Shown here: positions 54,001 through 60,016 of the stretch, in pieces
Layout of the letters: each line of letters opens with the position of its first letter
Position numbering within the stretch: the first letter of the stretch is position 1
NCBI GenBank assembly: GCA_028285545.1
Contig: JANQPA010000045.1
Location: forward strand, 1-60,016
DNA from: Saprospiraceae bacterium
GTDB taxonomy: Bacteria; Bacteroidota; Bacteroidia; Chitinophagales; Saprospiraceae
DNA length: 60,016 bases
Reading direction: 5' to 3'
The notes under the pieces: model-generated
Database searches by the model: none
Told to the model about the DNA's origin: nothing
Seen by the model: the letters and a program-made list of their open reading frames with translations, nothing else
Made by a program: the position numbers and the translations under genes

Positions 54001-54223
54001 CATCCTACATGATCAAAATGACCTTTATAATGCCAGAGCTGCCCTGGAAGCCCTTATTGAAAACTATAATGAAGATCAGGATTTGGTAAATCAGGCCAGA
54101 ATTAAACTAAATCAGGTAAATCTGAAAATTGAACAGAATAGCCGGCTTAACAGAAATTTTGATTCTGGAGCTATGGAATTTAATAACAGTGGAAATAATA
54201 ACAATAATGGTAATGGTAATTAA
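51083..54223 (+). CDS. Large secreted TPR protein
   Basis: 1046 residues. Signal peptide ends LLFSQ (about 22). The whole mature part is a superhelix of tetratricopeptide repeats (roughly 20 or more units, for example AGQDFYDKGLFAQAQKKFEE-like, LGFAQYQVGKYEEAIESFKEL, LGLISYNGGNLNSAISYYKQVL, YFNRGESNSFTRQFDAALDDYEFV), ending in an Asn/Gly tail. It resembles periplasmic or outer-membrane-associated TPR scaffolds such as BamD/YbgF-like proteins, but is far longer. Its stop is 41 bases before an outer-membrane barrel gene, and the pair probably works as a unit. Confidence 0.9.
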   Translation: MMAKKFVLLGGFVLLSTLLFSQKTTIYTEANRTYKEGQDFYDKGLFAQAQKKFEEVTTMLRPINEAQAGMLLDHAELGYVKCAVRLEQIDGEKNLINFIRNKKPDPIYDEALLEIATYYFNAREYQKANEFYDQVPTLGMKNSERSEIKFKMGYGYFAQKQFANAKRSFLEIKDLQGDYFYPSNYYLGLCYFFDGDYDASIRHLKLAETSSDYDDEIPYYLTQIFFAQRRFDELIAYAEPKLNMRGLDNKKEMYQLVGQSYFEKSNYSQALTYLDYYASRSKKLREEEFYQLGFAQYQVGKYEEAIESFKELSDANSLIGQNSMFYLADCYLKTGQKRNALTPLATAKKMEFDPQIQEDAIFNHAKLAYELNQPKIAITDLQLIQPESRYYLESQQLMSRIFLNYRDYQQALDILDNIPNKTPQLLETYQKVALYRGLQLMQDQQPGVAKAYFDKSLQYSFDQKSKAVAIYWLGEIAHQEKQYPASIQLMNQFLTLAQTQRNLPDESSVFTANYVQGYNYFKQENYTAAEQYFAFVVDGVKRNQSFIQNTQISNQILGDATMRAGDCLFKRNQYQAAVTFYDDAIANRYSGYDYAIFQKAIIEGLRGRTTDKLIALERIPKEFPKSEFADDALLALGSTYQEMGKLNEASGPLQRLVSQYKKSSPLINQAYMRLGLISYNGGNLNSAISYYKQVLDNNPEPAETTQALGALREIYVDDLGRPDDYFSLLRSTGLTVDNFERDSLNYEAAMGRFASGDYQRAISAFTSYIQNFPTGWYLLDAYFNRGESNSFTRQFDAALDDYEFVVQKGPSRFYMKALEKAAIISYNHSQNFQKSYEYYTLLETAATEPEKVFDAQLGALRSAYRSNNTQAVYNLSSKVANNPSATTEQKASANFYSGKLAFDQGDFDNALRAFLQVSQSVNNEQGAEARYLTADIYYRKGQLDQAKQITLSANQESSAFPYWVAKSVLLLGTILHDQNDLYNARAALEALIENYNEDQDLVNQARIKLNQVNLKIEQNSRLNRNFDSGAMEFNNSGNNNNNGNGN

Positions 54224-54264
54224 TTCCGACTTGGTTTGAAGGTTTTAATTATCTATCAATATAA

Positions 54265-55911
54265 ATGCAAAACAATCTTCTTATGCAATTAATAAAAAAT
54301 TGGCTGGCCTTCTTGATCTTGTTAAGCCCTGTGTGGTCCTTTGCTCAACCTGGTTTGGGTACAGAATCAGTGGAAGTCATCAAAGATTTTGATGCCAGAC
54401 TTCTCAATACAGAAAAGATCGGAATCAATCCCCTGCTTCCATCTCTGGATACCGTTACAAATATTCAAAATTATGATGTTATTGCTCGAATGTTAAACGT
54501 GCAGTATCTGCCCCCAGAAATACGTCCAAAATCTTATCGGACTACTGGATTGGAAGATGTATACAGAGGTTATGCCAAAGTTGGCGGAGGTTTCCCAAAG
54601 GCCTTTTTCGGTGAAGCAGGATATCATTTAGTCAATGAGCAGTTAGAATTAGGTACTAATCTTCTTTTTAATAGTGCTGATAATAGCGCATCAGTAGAAA
54701 ATCAAAAATATTTTACTGGTAAATTTAATGCGGATGGCACCTATTTCTTTGATCCTGGTTATGCAGTTAGCGGCCGTATTGGATACCAGGCTGATAATTT
54801 GTTCTATTACGGGTATAATGCCCTGGCAGAAGAGGAAAACCGTACTATCAGTTTTAATGAAGCGGATGTAAAACAGCGGTTCAGAACATTTAATATGGGT
54901 GGTTCTGTATTTAATGGAGAAAGAACTGAAGCAGATTTTAATTATCGAGCTGACCTGGATGTCTATTTTCTTAGAGACAATTATGCAGCTAAAGAAAATG
55001 GCTATAAAGTTCAGTTACAGGGAACAAAATGGTTTGAAGGTGCCCACTCCTTCAATGTGGAATTAGTTACTGACTTCACTACTTTCCGGGATACTGCCAA
55101 ACAAACGCTAAACAACATCTTTTTACATCCAACTTTCAATTATCACAGTGATAATTTTCAAGTAAAGGTGGGTGTAAATGTTGCTTCACATAAAGATGAT
55201 TTCTCATTCTTTCCCGATCTAAGAGTGACCGTAAATGTTATTGAAAATGTAGTCACGGCTTTTGCGGGGGTTGAAGGTTCTTTGTATAAAAACAACTATC
55301 AAAATTTAACCAGATACAATCCATTTATTGTTCCAAGACCTGAATTGAGAAATACAAGTTATTACCACTTCTTTGGAGGTATCAAAGGTGAGTACCAAGG
55401 TATTGATTATAATGCCCAGGTGGGATACAAAAACGCGAATGATCTGGCTTTATATTTATCAAATGGAGATACTGTTCCTCAGTTTAATGTACTTTATGAT
55501 ACTGTGGGAATATTTACCATAAGTGGTTCTCTAACCGTCCCTATTTTAGATAAATTAGAAGTTACCGGAACAGTTGCACAGCATGTTTATTCTCCATCTA
55601 CTCAAGATAAAGCCTGGCACCTGCCAAGCTTGGAAATGAACGTAGAAGCCCGCTACAAAATGTTAGATGATAAGCTAACCCTTAAGGGAAGTGTATTTCT
55701 CGAAAATGGTGTTCCCTTTAGAAGACCTGATGGTAGTTCTGAAAATTTAAACGCTCTTTTTGATGTAAATGCAGGTGCCGAATTCCAATTTACTGAAAAA
55801 ATTGGTGGCTTTGTTCAAATCAATAATTTACTAGATAATAATCGACAAAGATGGCGCTACTACCCTATCCTTGGAATTAATGGCCTGGTAGGACTAACCG
55901 CCAAATTTTAA
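54265..55911 (+). CDS. Outer-membrane beta-barrel protein (TonB-receptor-like, no plug)
   Basis: 548 residues. A signal peptide ends WSFAQ (about 28 from the first ATG; a second ATG six codons in, MQLIKNW, is equally good). No carboxypeptidase-regulatory domain or plug is visible. The mature protein is alternating amphipathic beta strands typical of a barrel (YAKVGGGFPKAFFGEAGYHL, NLLFNSADNSASVEN, GFVQINNLLDNNRQRWRYYPILGINGLVGLTAKF), ending with Phe. It follows the large TPR gene by 41 bases. The pair may form an outer-membrane complex with the TPR protein on the periplasmic side (inference). Confidence 0.85.
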   Translation: MQNNLLMQLIKNWLAFLILLSPVWSFAQPGLGTESVEVIKDFDARLLNTEKIGINPLLPSLDTVTNIQNYDVIARMLNVQYLPPEIRPKSYRTTGLEDVYRGYAKVGGGFPKAFFGEAGYHLVNEQLELGTNLLFNSADNSASVENQKYFTGKFNADGTYFFDPGYAVSGRIGYQADNLFYYGYNALAEEENRTISFNEADVKQRFRTFNMGGSVFNGERTEADFNYRADLDVYFLRDNYAAKENGYKVQLQGTKWFEGAHSFNVELVTDFTTFRDTAKQTLNNIFLHPTFNYHSDNFQVKVGVNVASHKDDFSFFPDLRVTVNVIENVVTAFAGVEGSLYKNNYQNLTRYNPFIVPRPELRNTSYYHFFGGIKGEYQGIDYNAQVGYKNANDLALYLSNGDTVPQFNVLYDTVGIFTISGSLTVPILDKLEVTGTVAQHVYSPSTQDKAWHLPSLEMNVEARYKMLDDKLTLKGSVFLENGVPFRRPDGSSENLNALFDVNAGAEFQFTEKIGGFVQINNLLDNNRQRWRYYPILGINGLVGLTAKF

Positions 55912-56230
55912 ATCATATTTTTATTGGCTGCTATAGATATTTCTCTTATTTGTTGCCGCCAAATTTTTTTCTCTTTCAAGGGGGTTTTTATGGTGTAAAT
56001 AAAATTTTTCCTCAGAAATTGACCCTCAAAAAAACAATAAGCCTGTCTCCAAAGTTTTTTAGATTGGGGGGCAGGCTTATTTGTTTTATGAACAAATTTT
56101 ATAATCCATAGATTAGCTCTCAATTCCGGCTTTTTTCTTTTTTTTATCCTAAAAAATAATTAAATTTCAAAATAGTTTACTCAATAATTTAAATCCTCTC
56201 ACATTATTCTTTAATCAAAATTTCTTCAAT
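55912..56230. other. Intergenic region after the barrel gene
   Basis: 319 AT-rich bases. Apart from the terminator at 56032-56087 there is nothing I can assign. The open frame on the minus strand (55908-56123) runs through the terminator and is not credible. The promoter of the small HTH-like gene should lie in the last 100 bases. Confidence 0.5.
56032..56087 (+). terminator. Terminator after the barrel gene
   Basis: Arms AACAATAAGCCTGTCTCC and GGGGCAGGCTTATTTGTT (about 16 of 18 positions pair) around a T-rich loop. TTGTTTT follows. It is 120 bases past the stop codon, long for a terminator, but no alternative lies closer. Confidence 0.75.
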
Positions 56231-56473
56231 ATGAACATCACTTTCGATGAATTGCGGGATATCAAACACAGGCTTCCCACGGGCAGTGTAAAACGCATTG
56301 CCCAAGAGTTAAATCTCGATGAGCAAACAGTTAGGAATTATTTTGGTGCTAACAAATTCGAAGACGGCGACGTAACTGGAAAACATCGTCAACCTGGCCC
56401 TGGTGGAGGAATCGTGCAATTATCTGATACTACTATCCTTGATCTAGCGAAGAAAATTATTTCCGAAAAATAA
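56231..56473 (+). CDS. Small helix-turn-helix-like DNA-binding protein
   Basis: 80 residues. The first 45 read like a helix-turn-helix (FDELRDIKHRLPTGSVKRIAQELNLDEQTVRNYFG): AQELNLDEQTVRNYFG matches the turn and recognition helix of sigma-70 region 4 or MerR/LacI-like HTHs. A Gly/Pro-rich linker (GKHRQPGPGGGI) and a short C-terminal helix (TILDLAKKIISEK) follow. It has a clear terminator behind it and no neighbour in its transcript. Targets are unknown. Confidence 0.8.
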   Translation: MNITFDELRDIKHRLPTGSVKRIAQELNLDEQTVRNYFGANKFEDGDVTGKHRQPGPGGGIVQLSDTTILDLAKKIISEK

Positions 56474-56481
56474 AAAAACCT

Positions 56482-56520
56482 AAAAAGGGTGTTCAAAATA
56501 AATTGAATGCCCTTTTTAAT
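56482..56520 (+). terminator. Terminator of the small HTH-like gene
   Basis: Arms AAAAAGGGTGTTCAA and TTGAATGCCCTTTTT (13 of 15 pair) around AATAAA, then AATTT. It begins 9 bases after the stop codon. Confidence 0.85.
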
Positions 56521-56538
56521 TTAACCCTCTCCCTAAAA

Positions 56539-56573
56539 ACCATACTACCATACTACTAGACTACCAAAACCTA
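56539..56573. repeat. Tandem CATACTACC word array before the trmN6 stop
   Basis: Words CCATACTAC, CATACTACTAG, ACTACC fill the last bases between the HTH-like gene terminator and the stop codon of the convergent trmN6 gene. They look like another single arm of the intergenic word-repeat family (compare 12334-12360, ACTACCC). Confidence 0.45.
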
Positions 56574-57296
56574 CATCTTTAAATAAAAAGCCTTAGTCAA
56601 GGCAATATACTCTTCTGTCCATTCATTGCGAGCCTCTTTCTGAATGATTAATTCATCTTCGATCGGATTACCAGCTTTTTTTTCCAGTTGGATCAGCAAT
56701 CTTTCGATGGGCTTTCCTTCTTTGGGTTTAATTTTGGTGATCTTTGTAGCATAAAAATTATAAGACCTGGCCAATTCCTGGAATCGTAAGCCTTCTATAT
56801 AAGGTAGAATCAGACAAAATTTCCCATCGGGCTCCAGCAATTGTTTCACCGCCCTTAGCAGATCTCCATGTGCTAATTTGATGGTGTGCCTAACACTATT
56901 GCGGTCCTGATTCAAGGAAAAGGTCCCCCCCGAAAAAAATGGAGGGTTACTTACGATGAGGTTATAAGTTTGATTTGTCGTTTTTGCATAGTCCTGAATA
57001 GACATATGAAAGGCTTCCAATTGATCACTCCATGGAGAATTTTTCATATTTTCCTTGGTTTGTTCAAAAGCATCCTTATCAATTTCTATGGCATCAATTT
57101 TGGTCTGATCAGTACGCTGAGCAAGCATAATAGCAATGACACCACTTCCTGCCCCAATATCCAAAATCTTTGATGCAGCATCCACATTTGCCCATGCTCC
57201 CAATAGTACCCCATCTGTACCAACTTTCATGGTACACTTGTCTTGCTCTATGATAAATTGTTTGAAATGAAACGGCTTCGCATTTGTATTTGGCAT
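56571..57296 (-). CDS. trmN6: tRNA1(Val) (adenine(37)-N6)-methyltransferase
   Basis: 241 residues. The N-terminal stretch FHFKQFIIEQDKCTMKVGTDGVLLGAWA is a hallmark of the TrmN6/YfiC group; SAM motif I is DIGAGSG (46-52); the catalytic N6-adenine motif is NPPF (117-120). It methylates A37 of tRNA1(Val). Length fits the family. It converges on the small HTH-like gene and is divergent from the helicase gene. Confidence 0.93.
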   Translation of the reverse strand: MPNTNAKPFHFKQFIIEQDKCTMKVGTDGVLLGAWANVDAASKILDIGAGSGVIAIMLAQRTDQTKIDAIEIDKDAFEQTKENMKNSPWSDQLEAFHMSIQDYAKTTNQTYNLIVSNPPFFSGGTFSLNQDRNSVRHTIKLAHGDLLRAVKQLLEPDGKFCLILPYIEGLRFQELARSYNFYATKITKIKPKEGKPIERLLIQLEKKAGNPIEDELIIQKEARNEWTEEYIALTKAFYLKM

Positions 57297-57428
57297 CCCC
57301 TAGCATTTTTATTCTTAACAGTATCTTGGTCACTAAGTTTCGCTGCGAAAATATCTTTTTATTTCTGAAAAATTAATTATTTCCCTATTTTACCAAAATC
57401 AAATTGTACATTCTTAATTCCTTCATCC

Positions 57429-58727
57429 TTGGCTTTTGAACGACCACCTCTCGAATTAAATGCGGACTTTTCTTATGCTCTAAATCAATTAGAAAAAACA
57501 GGGCAAAATATGTTTATTACCGGAAAAGCCGGTACCGGGAAGTCTACCCTCCTGCAATTGTTCAGAAATACCACTCGTAAGAAGACGGTGGTTCTGGCCC
57601 CTACAGGAATTGCTGCCTTGAATGTAAAAGGACAAACCATTCATTCCTTTTTTGGATTTCCTCCTCGTGTTTTAAGTTCTCAAGACATTAAAAGACGTAG
57701 AAATAGAAGACTTTATAAAAACCTGGAAGTGCTGATTATCGACGAGATTTCCATGGTCCGGGCAGATATGTTGGACAATATAGATTATTTTCTTCGCCTG
57801 AATCGTGAGGATCCGCGGCCTTTTGGAGGAATTCAACTGGTCTTTTTTGGCGATCTTTTTCAGCTTCCCCCAGTTGTCGCCTCGGATGTAGAAAGCATGT
57901 TATTTCAGCTTCATTATGATTCTCCTTATTTTTTTTCGGCTGAAGTCTTCCAGCAAAGACTAGAAATTGAAATGATGGAATTACAAAAAGTATATCGTCA
58001 GGAAAACAAACATTTCCTGAATCTTTTAGACGCCATCCGAATGAATGCCATTGATTTTGACATCTTAAATGAGTTCAATCAGCGGGTAATTTTAAATTTT
58101 GAGCCCCCGGCCTTCTACATCACCTTAACCGCAACTAATGCAACTGCTGATCGGATTAACCAGAAAAGACTGGGTCAAATTCCCTTCCCCGATCGGACTT
58201 ATAAAGCCAAAATAACCGGTAATTTTAAACCTAGTGTTTATCCCACAGAAGCCATTTTGAGGTTGAAATTAGAAGCTCAAGTTATGTTCATTAAAAACGA
58301 TCCGGACAAAAAATGGGTCAATGGAACAATTGGTAAGATTGTAGAACTCGATAATGAACGGGTTAAAGTCTTGGTAGAAGATGAAAAAGGGATTTCTAAA
58401 ACCGTAGAGGTCGAAAAAATGGACTGGGAAATTCTGAAGTATACCTCTAGCCTAACTAATCCAAACAAAATAGAAACGGAAACCATTGGAACTTTTACTC
58501 AATTTCCTCTAAAACTTGCCTGGGCAATTACCATACACAAATCTCAAGGGAAAACATTTGATAAGGTGGTCATAGACCTGGGAAGAGGAGCTTTTGAACA
58601 TGGACAAACCTATGTAGCTTTAAGTAGATGCAGAACTTTAGATGGAATTGTTCTTCGTCAGGCTCTCCGTCCATCAGATGTCAAGACAGATGAAAGGATT
58701 ATTGATTTCTATCGCCAGTTTCGTTAA
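57429..58727 (+). CDS. PIF1-like superfamily 1B helicase
   Basis: 432 residues. Walker A is TGKAGTGKST (31-40), motif Ia is APTGIAALNVKGQTIHSFF, Walker B is LIIDEISM (102-109), motif III is FFGDLFQLPPVV, and motifs V/VI are AITIHKSQGKTFDKVVIDLG and YVALSRCR near the C-terminus. This is the compact PIF1-like form common in Bacteroidota, a 5'-3' DNA helicase probably acting on recombination or structured DNA. No ATG lies between the upstream in-frame stop at 57366 and the TTG at 57429, so TTG is the start. Confidence 0.92.
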   Translation: MAFERPPLELNADFSYALNQLEKTGQNMFITGKAGTGKSTLLQLFRNTTRKKTVVLAPTGIAALNVKGQTIHSFFGFPPRVLSSQDIKRRRNRRLYKNLEVLIIDEISMVRADMLDNIDYFLRLNREDPRPFGGIQLVFFGDLFQLPPVVASDVESMLFQLHYDSPYFFSAEVFQQRLEIEMMELQKVYRQENKHFLNLLDAIRMNAIDFDILNEFNQRVILNFEPPAFYITLTATNATADRINQKRLGQIPFPDRTYKAKITGNFKPSVYPTEAILRLKLEAQVMFIKNDPDKKWVNGTIGKIVELDNERVKVLVEDEKGISKTVEVEKMDWEILKYTSSLTNPNKIETETIGTFTQFPLKLAWAITIHKSQGKTFDKVVIDLGRGAFEHGQTYVALSRCRTLDGIVLRQALRPSDVKTDERIIDFYRQFR

Positions 58728-58837
58728 ATGGAGCAATTCATCAACATATAATATTTCCCATTTTTATCGATTTGCGGTATTTATCACACTTGCAATGGTT
58801 CAATTAATTTTTTAATTTCACAAATATGTCAATCACC

Positions 58838-58899
58838 AAAGTTTATGTAAGTTTTTTATACCGTGCGGACGCGCGGTATAAAAAACTTACATAAACTTT
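58838..58899. repeat. Long perfect palindrome before a 44-codon ORF
   Basis: Thirty-base arms pairing throughout (one T-G wobble near the top) around a two-base GA loop, the longest stem in the window. The lower stem is AAAGTTTATGTAAGTTTTTT and the tip is GC-rich (CCGTGCG/CGCGCGG). It lies 111 bases past the helicase stop and 16 bases before a small membrane protein start, with no T-run after it, so it looks like a leader or replication/insertion structure rather than a plain terminator. Confidence 0.9.
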
Positions 58900-58915
58900 C
58901 TAAATTCTATATCAT

Positions 58916-59050
58916 ATGCCAAGTTTAAAAAAGAGAAGAAGACAACAACAAGCAGCGATCCGGGATCAAAAAGCAGCCAGAAAAATTTTACTTATCGTAG
59001 GGATTGCCACCGTAGTTCTTTTGGTTTTGATGTACCTTTCATTTTCATAG
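58916..59050 (+). CDS. 44-residue single-pass membrane protein
   Basis: The translated product starts MPSLKKRRRQQQAAIRDQKA and continues with a hydrophobic helix KILLIVGIATVVLLVLMYLSFS to the end. The very basic N-terminus would stay in the cytoplasm. The small size kept it out of automatic calls. It is the only sensible frame in the 516-base gap between the helicase and the next secreted protein, has an ATG start and a TAG stop, and codon use looks like its neighbours. The function is unknown; small proteins of this layout often modulate larger membrane complexes. Confidence 0.65.
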   Translation: MPSLKKRRRQQQAAIRDQKAARKILLIVGIATVVLLVLMYLSFS

Positions 59051-59243
59051 CCCTATTTTTTAGATTATCGAGCTACAAGGCATCTCATTATATCTCAGTT
59101 TCAAAAACCATCCCTTGAAATTGAATTCGCTTTTGTTTTAATTTCTCATGATAAAAATGGGCGAGCTAGATTTTGTTCTTCATTTGAAAGACAAGCCATT
59201 TAGTCCCAGTAATCCATTTTCTAATTAATCATAAATTAAAAGT

Positions 59244-59849
59244 ATGAAGCAATTCACAGGATTTCTCATTTTTATTTTTCTAACTTCTTGCACTTTTGCT
59301 CAAAGCTCGACCTCAGCAAAAGAAATTGGCGGTTTACTTCTGCAAAAATCGGAATTGCAGAAAATTTTAAAAGAAAACAAAAAATTCACCGGCTTAGCTT
59401 TTAAACTTAAATCTACTGAATCAATAGACCTTGAAATACTTGGTGTAAAATGGGAAAAAGTAGAAGAAACCAAAACCTTAACGGGTCTACCTTTAAAAAT
59501 TAATTTTAAAAAGGCTATCTCCATGAAATCTGGTGAAATAAGTAATGACCTTAGCATTTTCGAATTTGAATTCAAGGATGTATTGGTAAACAGCCAATTT
59601 GGTTTTTCCATGGTTTCAAGAGATGAATTGGAAATGTTTTTTGAAATTGCAAAGGAGGGATTGATTATCTCAGCTTCGATCTTCACTCCAGGTGCCGGAA
59701 TAGGAGAGCATGGACAATATTTTACCTTAAAAATTCATGGTCACCAGCTAGAAGGACTGGAATATGAAAAAAACAGTCTTGGAATCCCTGGGTTTATCAC
59801 TACCGACCCTTGTCCACCACGATGGTTTACGTTTCCACCTAAAAAATAA
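59244..59849 (+). CDS. Secreted or lipid-anchored protein, unknown function
   Basis: 201 residues. The signal region MKQFTGFLIFIFLTSCTFAQ can be read either as a lipobox (LTSC, Cys16) or a signal peptidase I site after FAQ (20). The mature part is beta-rich (TGLAFKLKSTESIDLEILGV, KINFKKAISMKSGEISND, FGFSMVSRDELEMFF, GQYFTLKIHGHQLEGLEY) and ends in a Pro-rich PCPPRWFTFPPKK. I recognise no family. It has no obvious operon partner. Confidence 0.72.
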   Translation: MKQFTGFLIFIFLTSCTFAQSSTSAKEIGGLLLQKSELQKILKENKKFTGLAFKLKSTESIDLEILGVKWEKVEETKTLTGLPLKINFKKAISMKSGEISNDLSIFEFEFKDVLVNSQFGFSMVSRDELEMFFEIAKEGLIISASIFTPGAGIGEHGQYFTLKIHGHQLEGLEYEKNSLGIPGFITTDPCPPRWFTFPPKK

Positions 59850-59916
59850 TTAGAATCATTCTAATATGACTCGTCCCGAAAATCTTAGGATATTTCATTC
59901 TTAATGACTAAAAAAT

Positions 59917-59960
59917 AGGAGATAAATGGAGACAAATGGAAAATAAATAGAGATATATAG
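59917..59960. repeat. Single arm of GGAGATAAATGGAGACAAATGG words
   Basis: Tandem words AGGAGATAAATGGAGACAAATGG and AAATAAATAGAGATATATAG match the left arms at 13232-13288 and 30117-30195. A facing arm may lie beyond the end of the window. Confidence 0.7.
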
Positions 59961-60016
59961 CTTTGATGTTAATGGTTTTCCAAACTTAAAAAGGCAAATC
60001 CATAGCATTCTGGATA

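Noticed and set aside
55908-56123. 71-codon frame overlapping the barrel gene end and a terminator
   Set aside because: It runs through a hairpin terminator and has low-complexity content.

Overview
The window reads as ordinary chromosome of an AT-rich member of the Bacteroidota, most likely a Saprospiraceae/Lewinella-type organism (family level is inference). The supporting signs are a SusC/SusD pair, a second TonB-dependent receptor with an N-terminal carboxypeptidase-regulatory-like domain, at least two proteins with type IX secretion C-terminal sorting domains, lipoproteins with Bacteroidota-style lipoboxes, few Shine-Dalgarno sequences, and several TTG/GTG starts. I see no rRNA, tRNA, CRISPR array, transposase, prophage gene or replication origin.

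Layout. 1-4.3 kb: secreted esterase with TPRs, TRAP permease genes dctQ-dctM without a dctP, and a membrane-anchored glucosaminidase, all on the minus strand. 4.4-6.9 kb (plus): BadF-type sugar kinase, phosphofructokinase, small anchored protein. 6.9-11.5 kb (minus): lipoprotein sulfatase, PhoD-like phosphatase, sulfatase. 11.6-14.4 kb: trpF, OmpA-like lipoprotein, CNNM/CorC-type protein. 14.7-19.1 kb (minus): susD and susC. 19.8-22.0 kb (minus): DksA-like, ACT-domain and YfcE-like proteins and a papain-fold protein lacking its catalytic residues. 22.2-25.3 kb: acyl-CoA carboxyltransferase, divergent aspartate aminotransferase. 25.5-30.1 kb: membrane-anchored winged-helix regulator, beta-lactamase-family lipoprotein, oligopeptidase B. 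30.2-34.4 kb (minus): NifS-like cysteine desulfurase, a second class V PLP enzyme, GlmM. 34.6-36 kb: methyltransferase, PAP2 phosphatase. 36.2-40.6 kb: TonB receptor followed by a T9SS-sorted esterase-like protein whose nucleophile is missing. 40.8-46.3 kb: two-repeat secreted protein, LolD-like ATPase, DUF389 protein, nicotinamidase, ornithine aminotransferase. 46.5-50.6 kb: large T9SS-sorted surface protein, DUF697 protein, anchored Cys-rich protein. 51-55.9 kb: large TPR protein with an outer-membrane barrel. 56.2-59.9 kb: small HTH-like protein, TrmN6, PIF1-like helicase, a previously uncalled 44-aa membrane protein, secreted unknown.

Genes that plausibly work together: dctQM; sulfatase-PhoD-sulfatase; susCD; the TonB receptor with its T9SS neighbour; the TPR/barrel pair; the two class V PLP enzymes.

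The most unusual signal is in the gaps. Many intergenic spaces carry hairpins or facing inverted arms made of short degenerate tandem words (CAATAG, GTAGAAA, GGAGACAA/GAGATATAT, GGGTATTG, AATAAC, GTTCACGG). The same words recur at distant gaps, two loci share a homologous core, and one palindrome shows compensatory base changes. This looks like a dispersed family of non-coding, hairpin-forming intergenic elements. Two catalytically dead enzyme folds (papain-like and esterase-like) are the best protein-level oddities.
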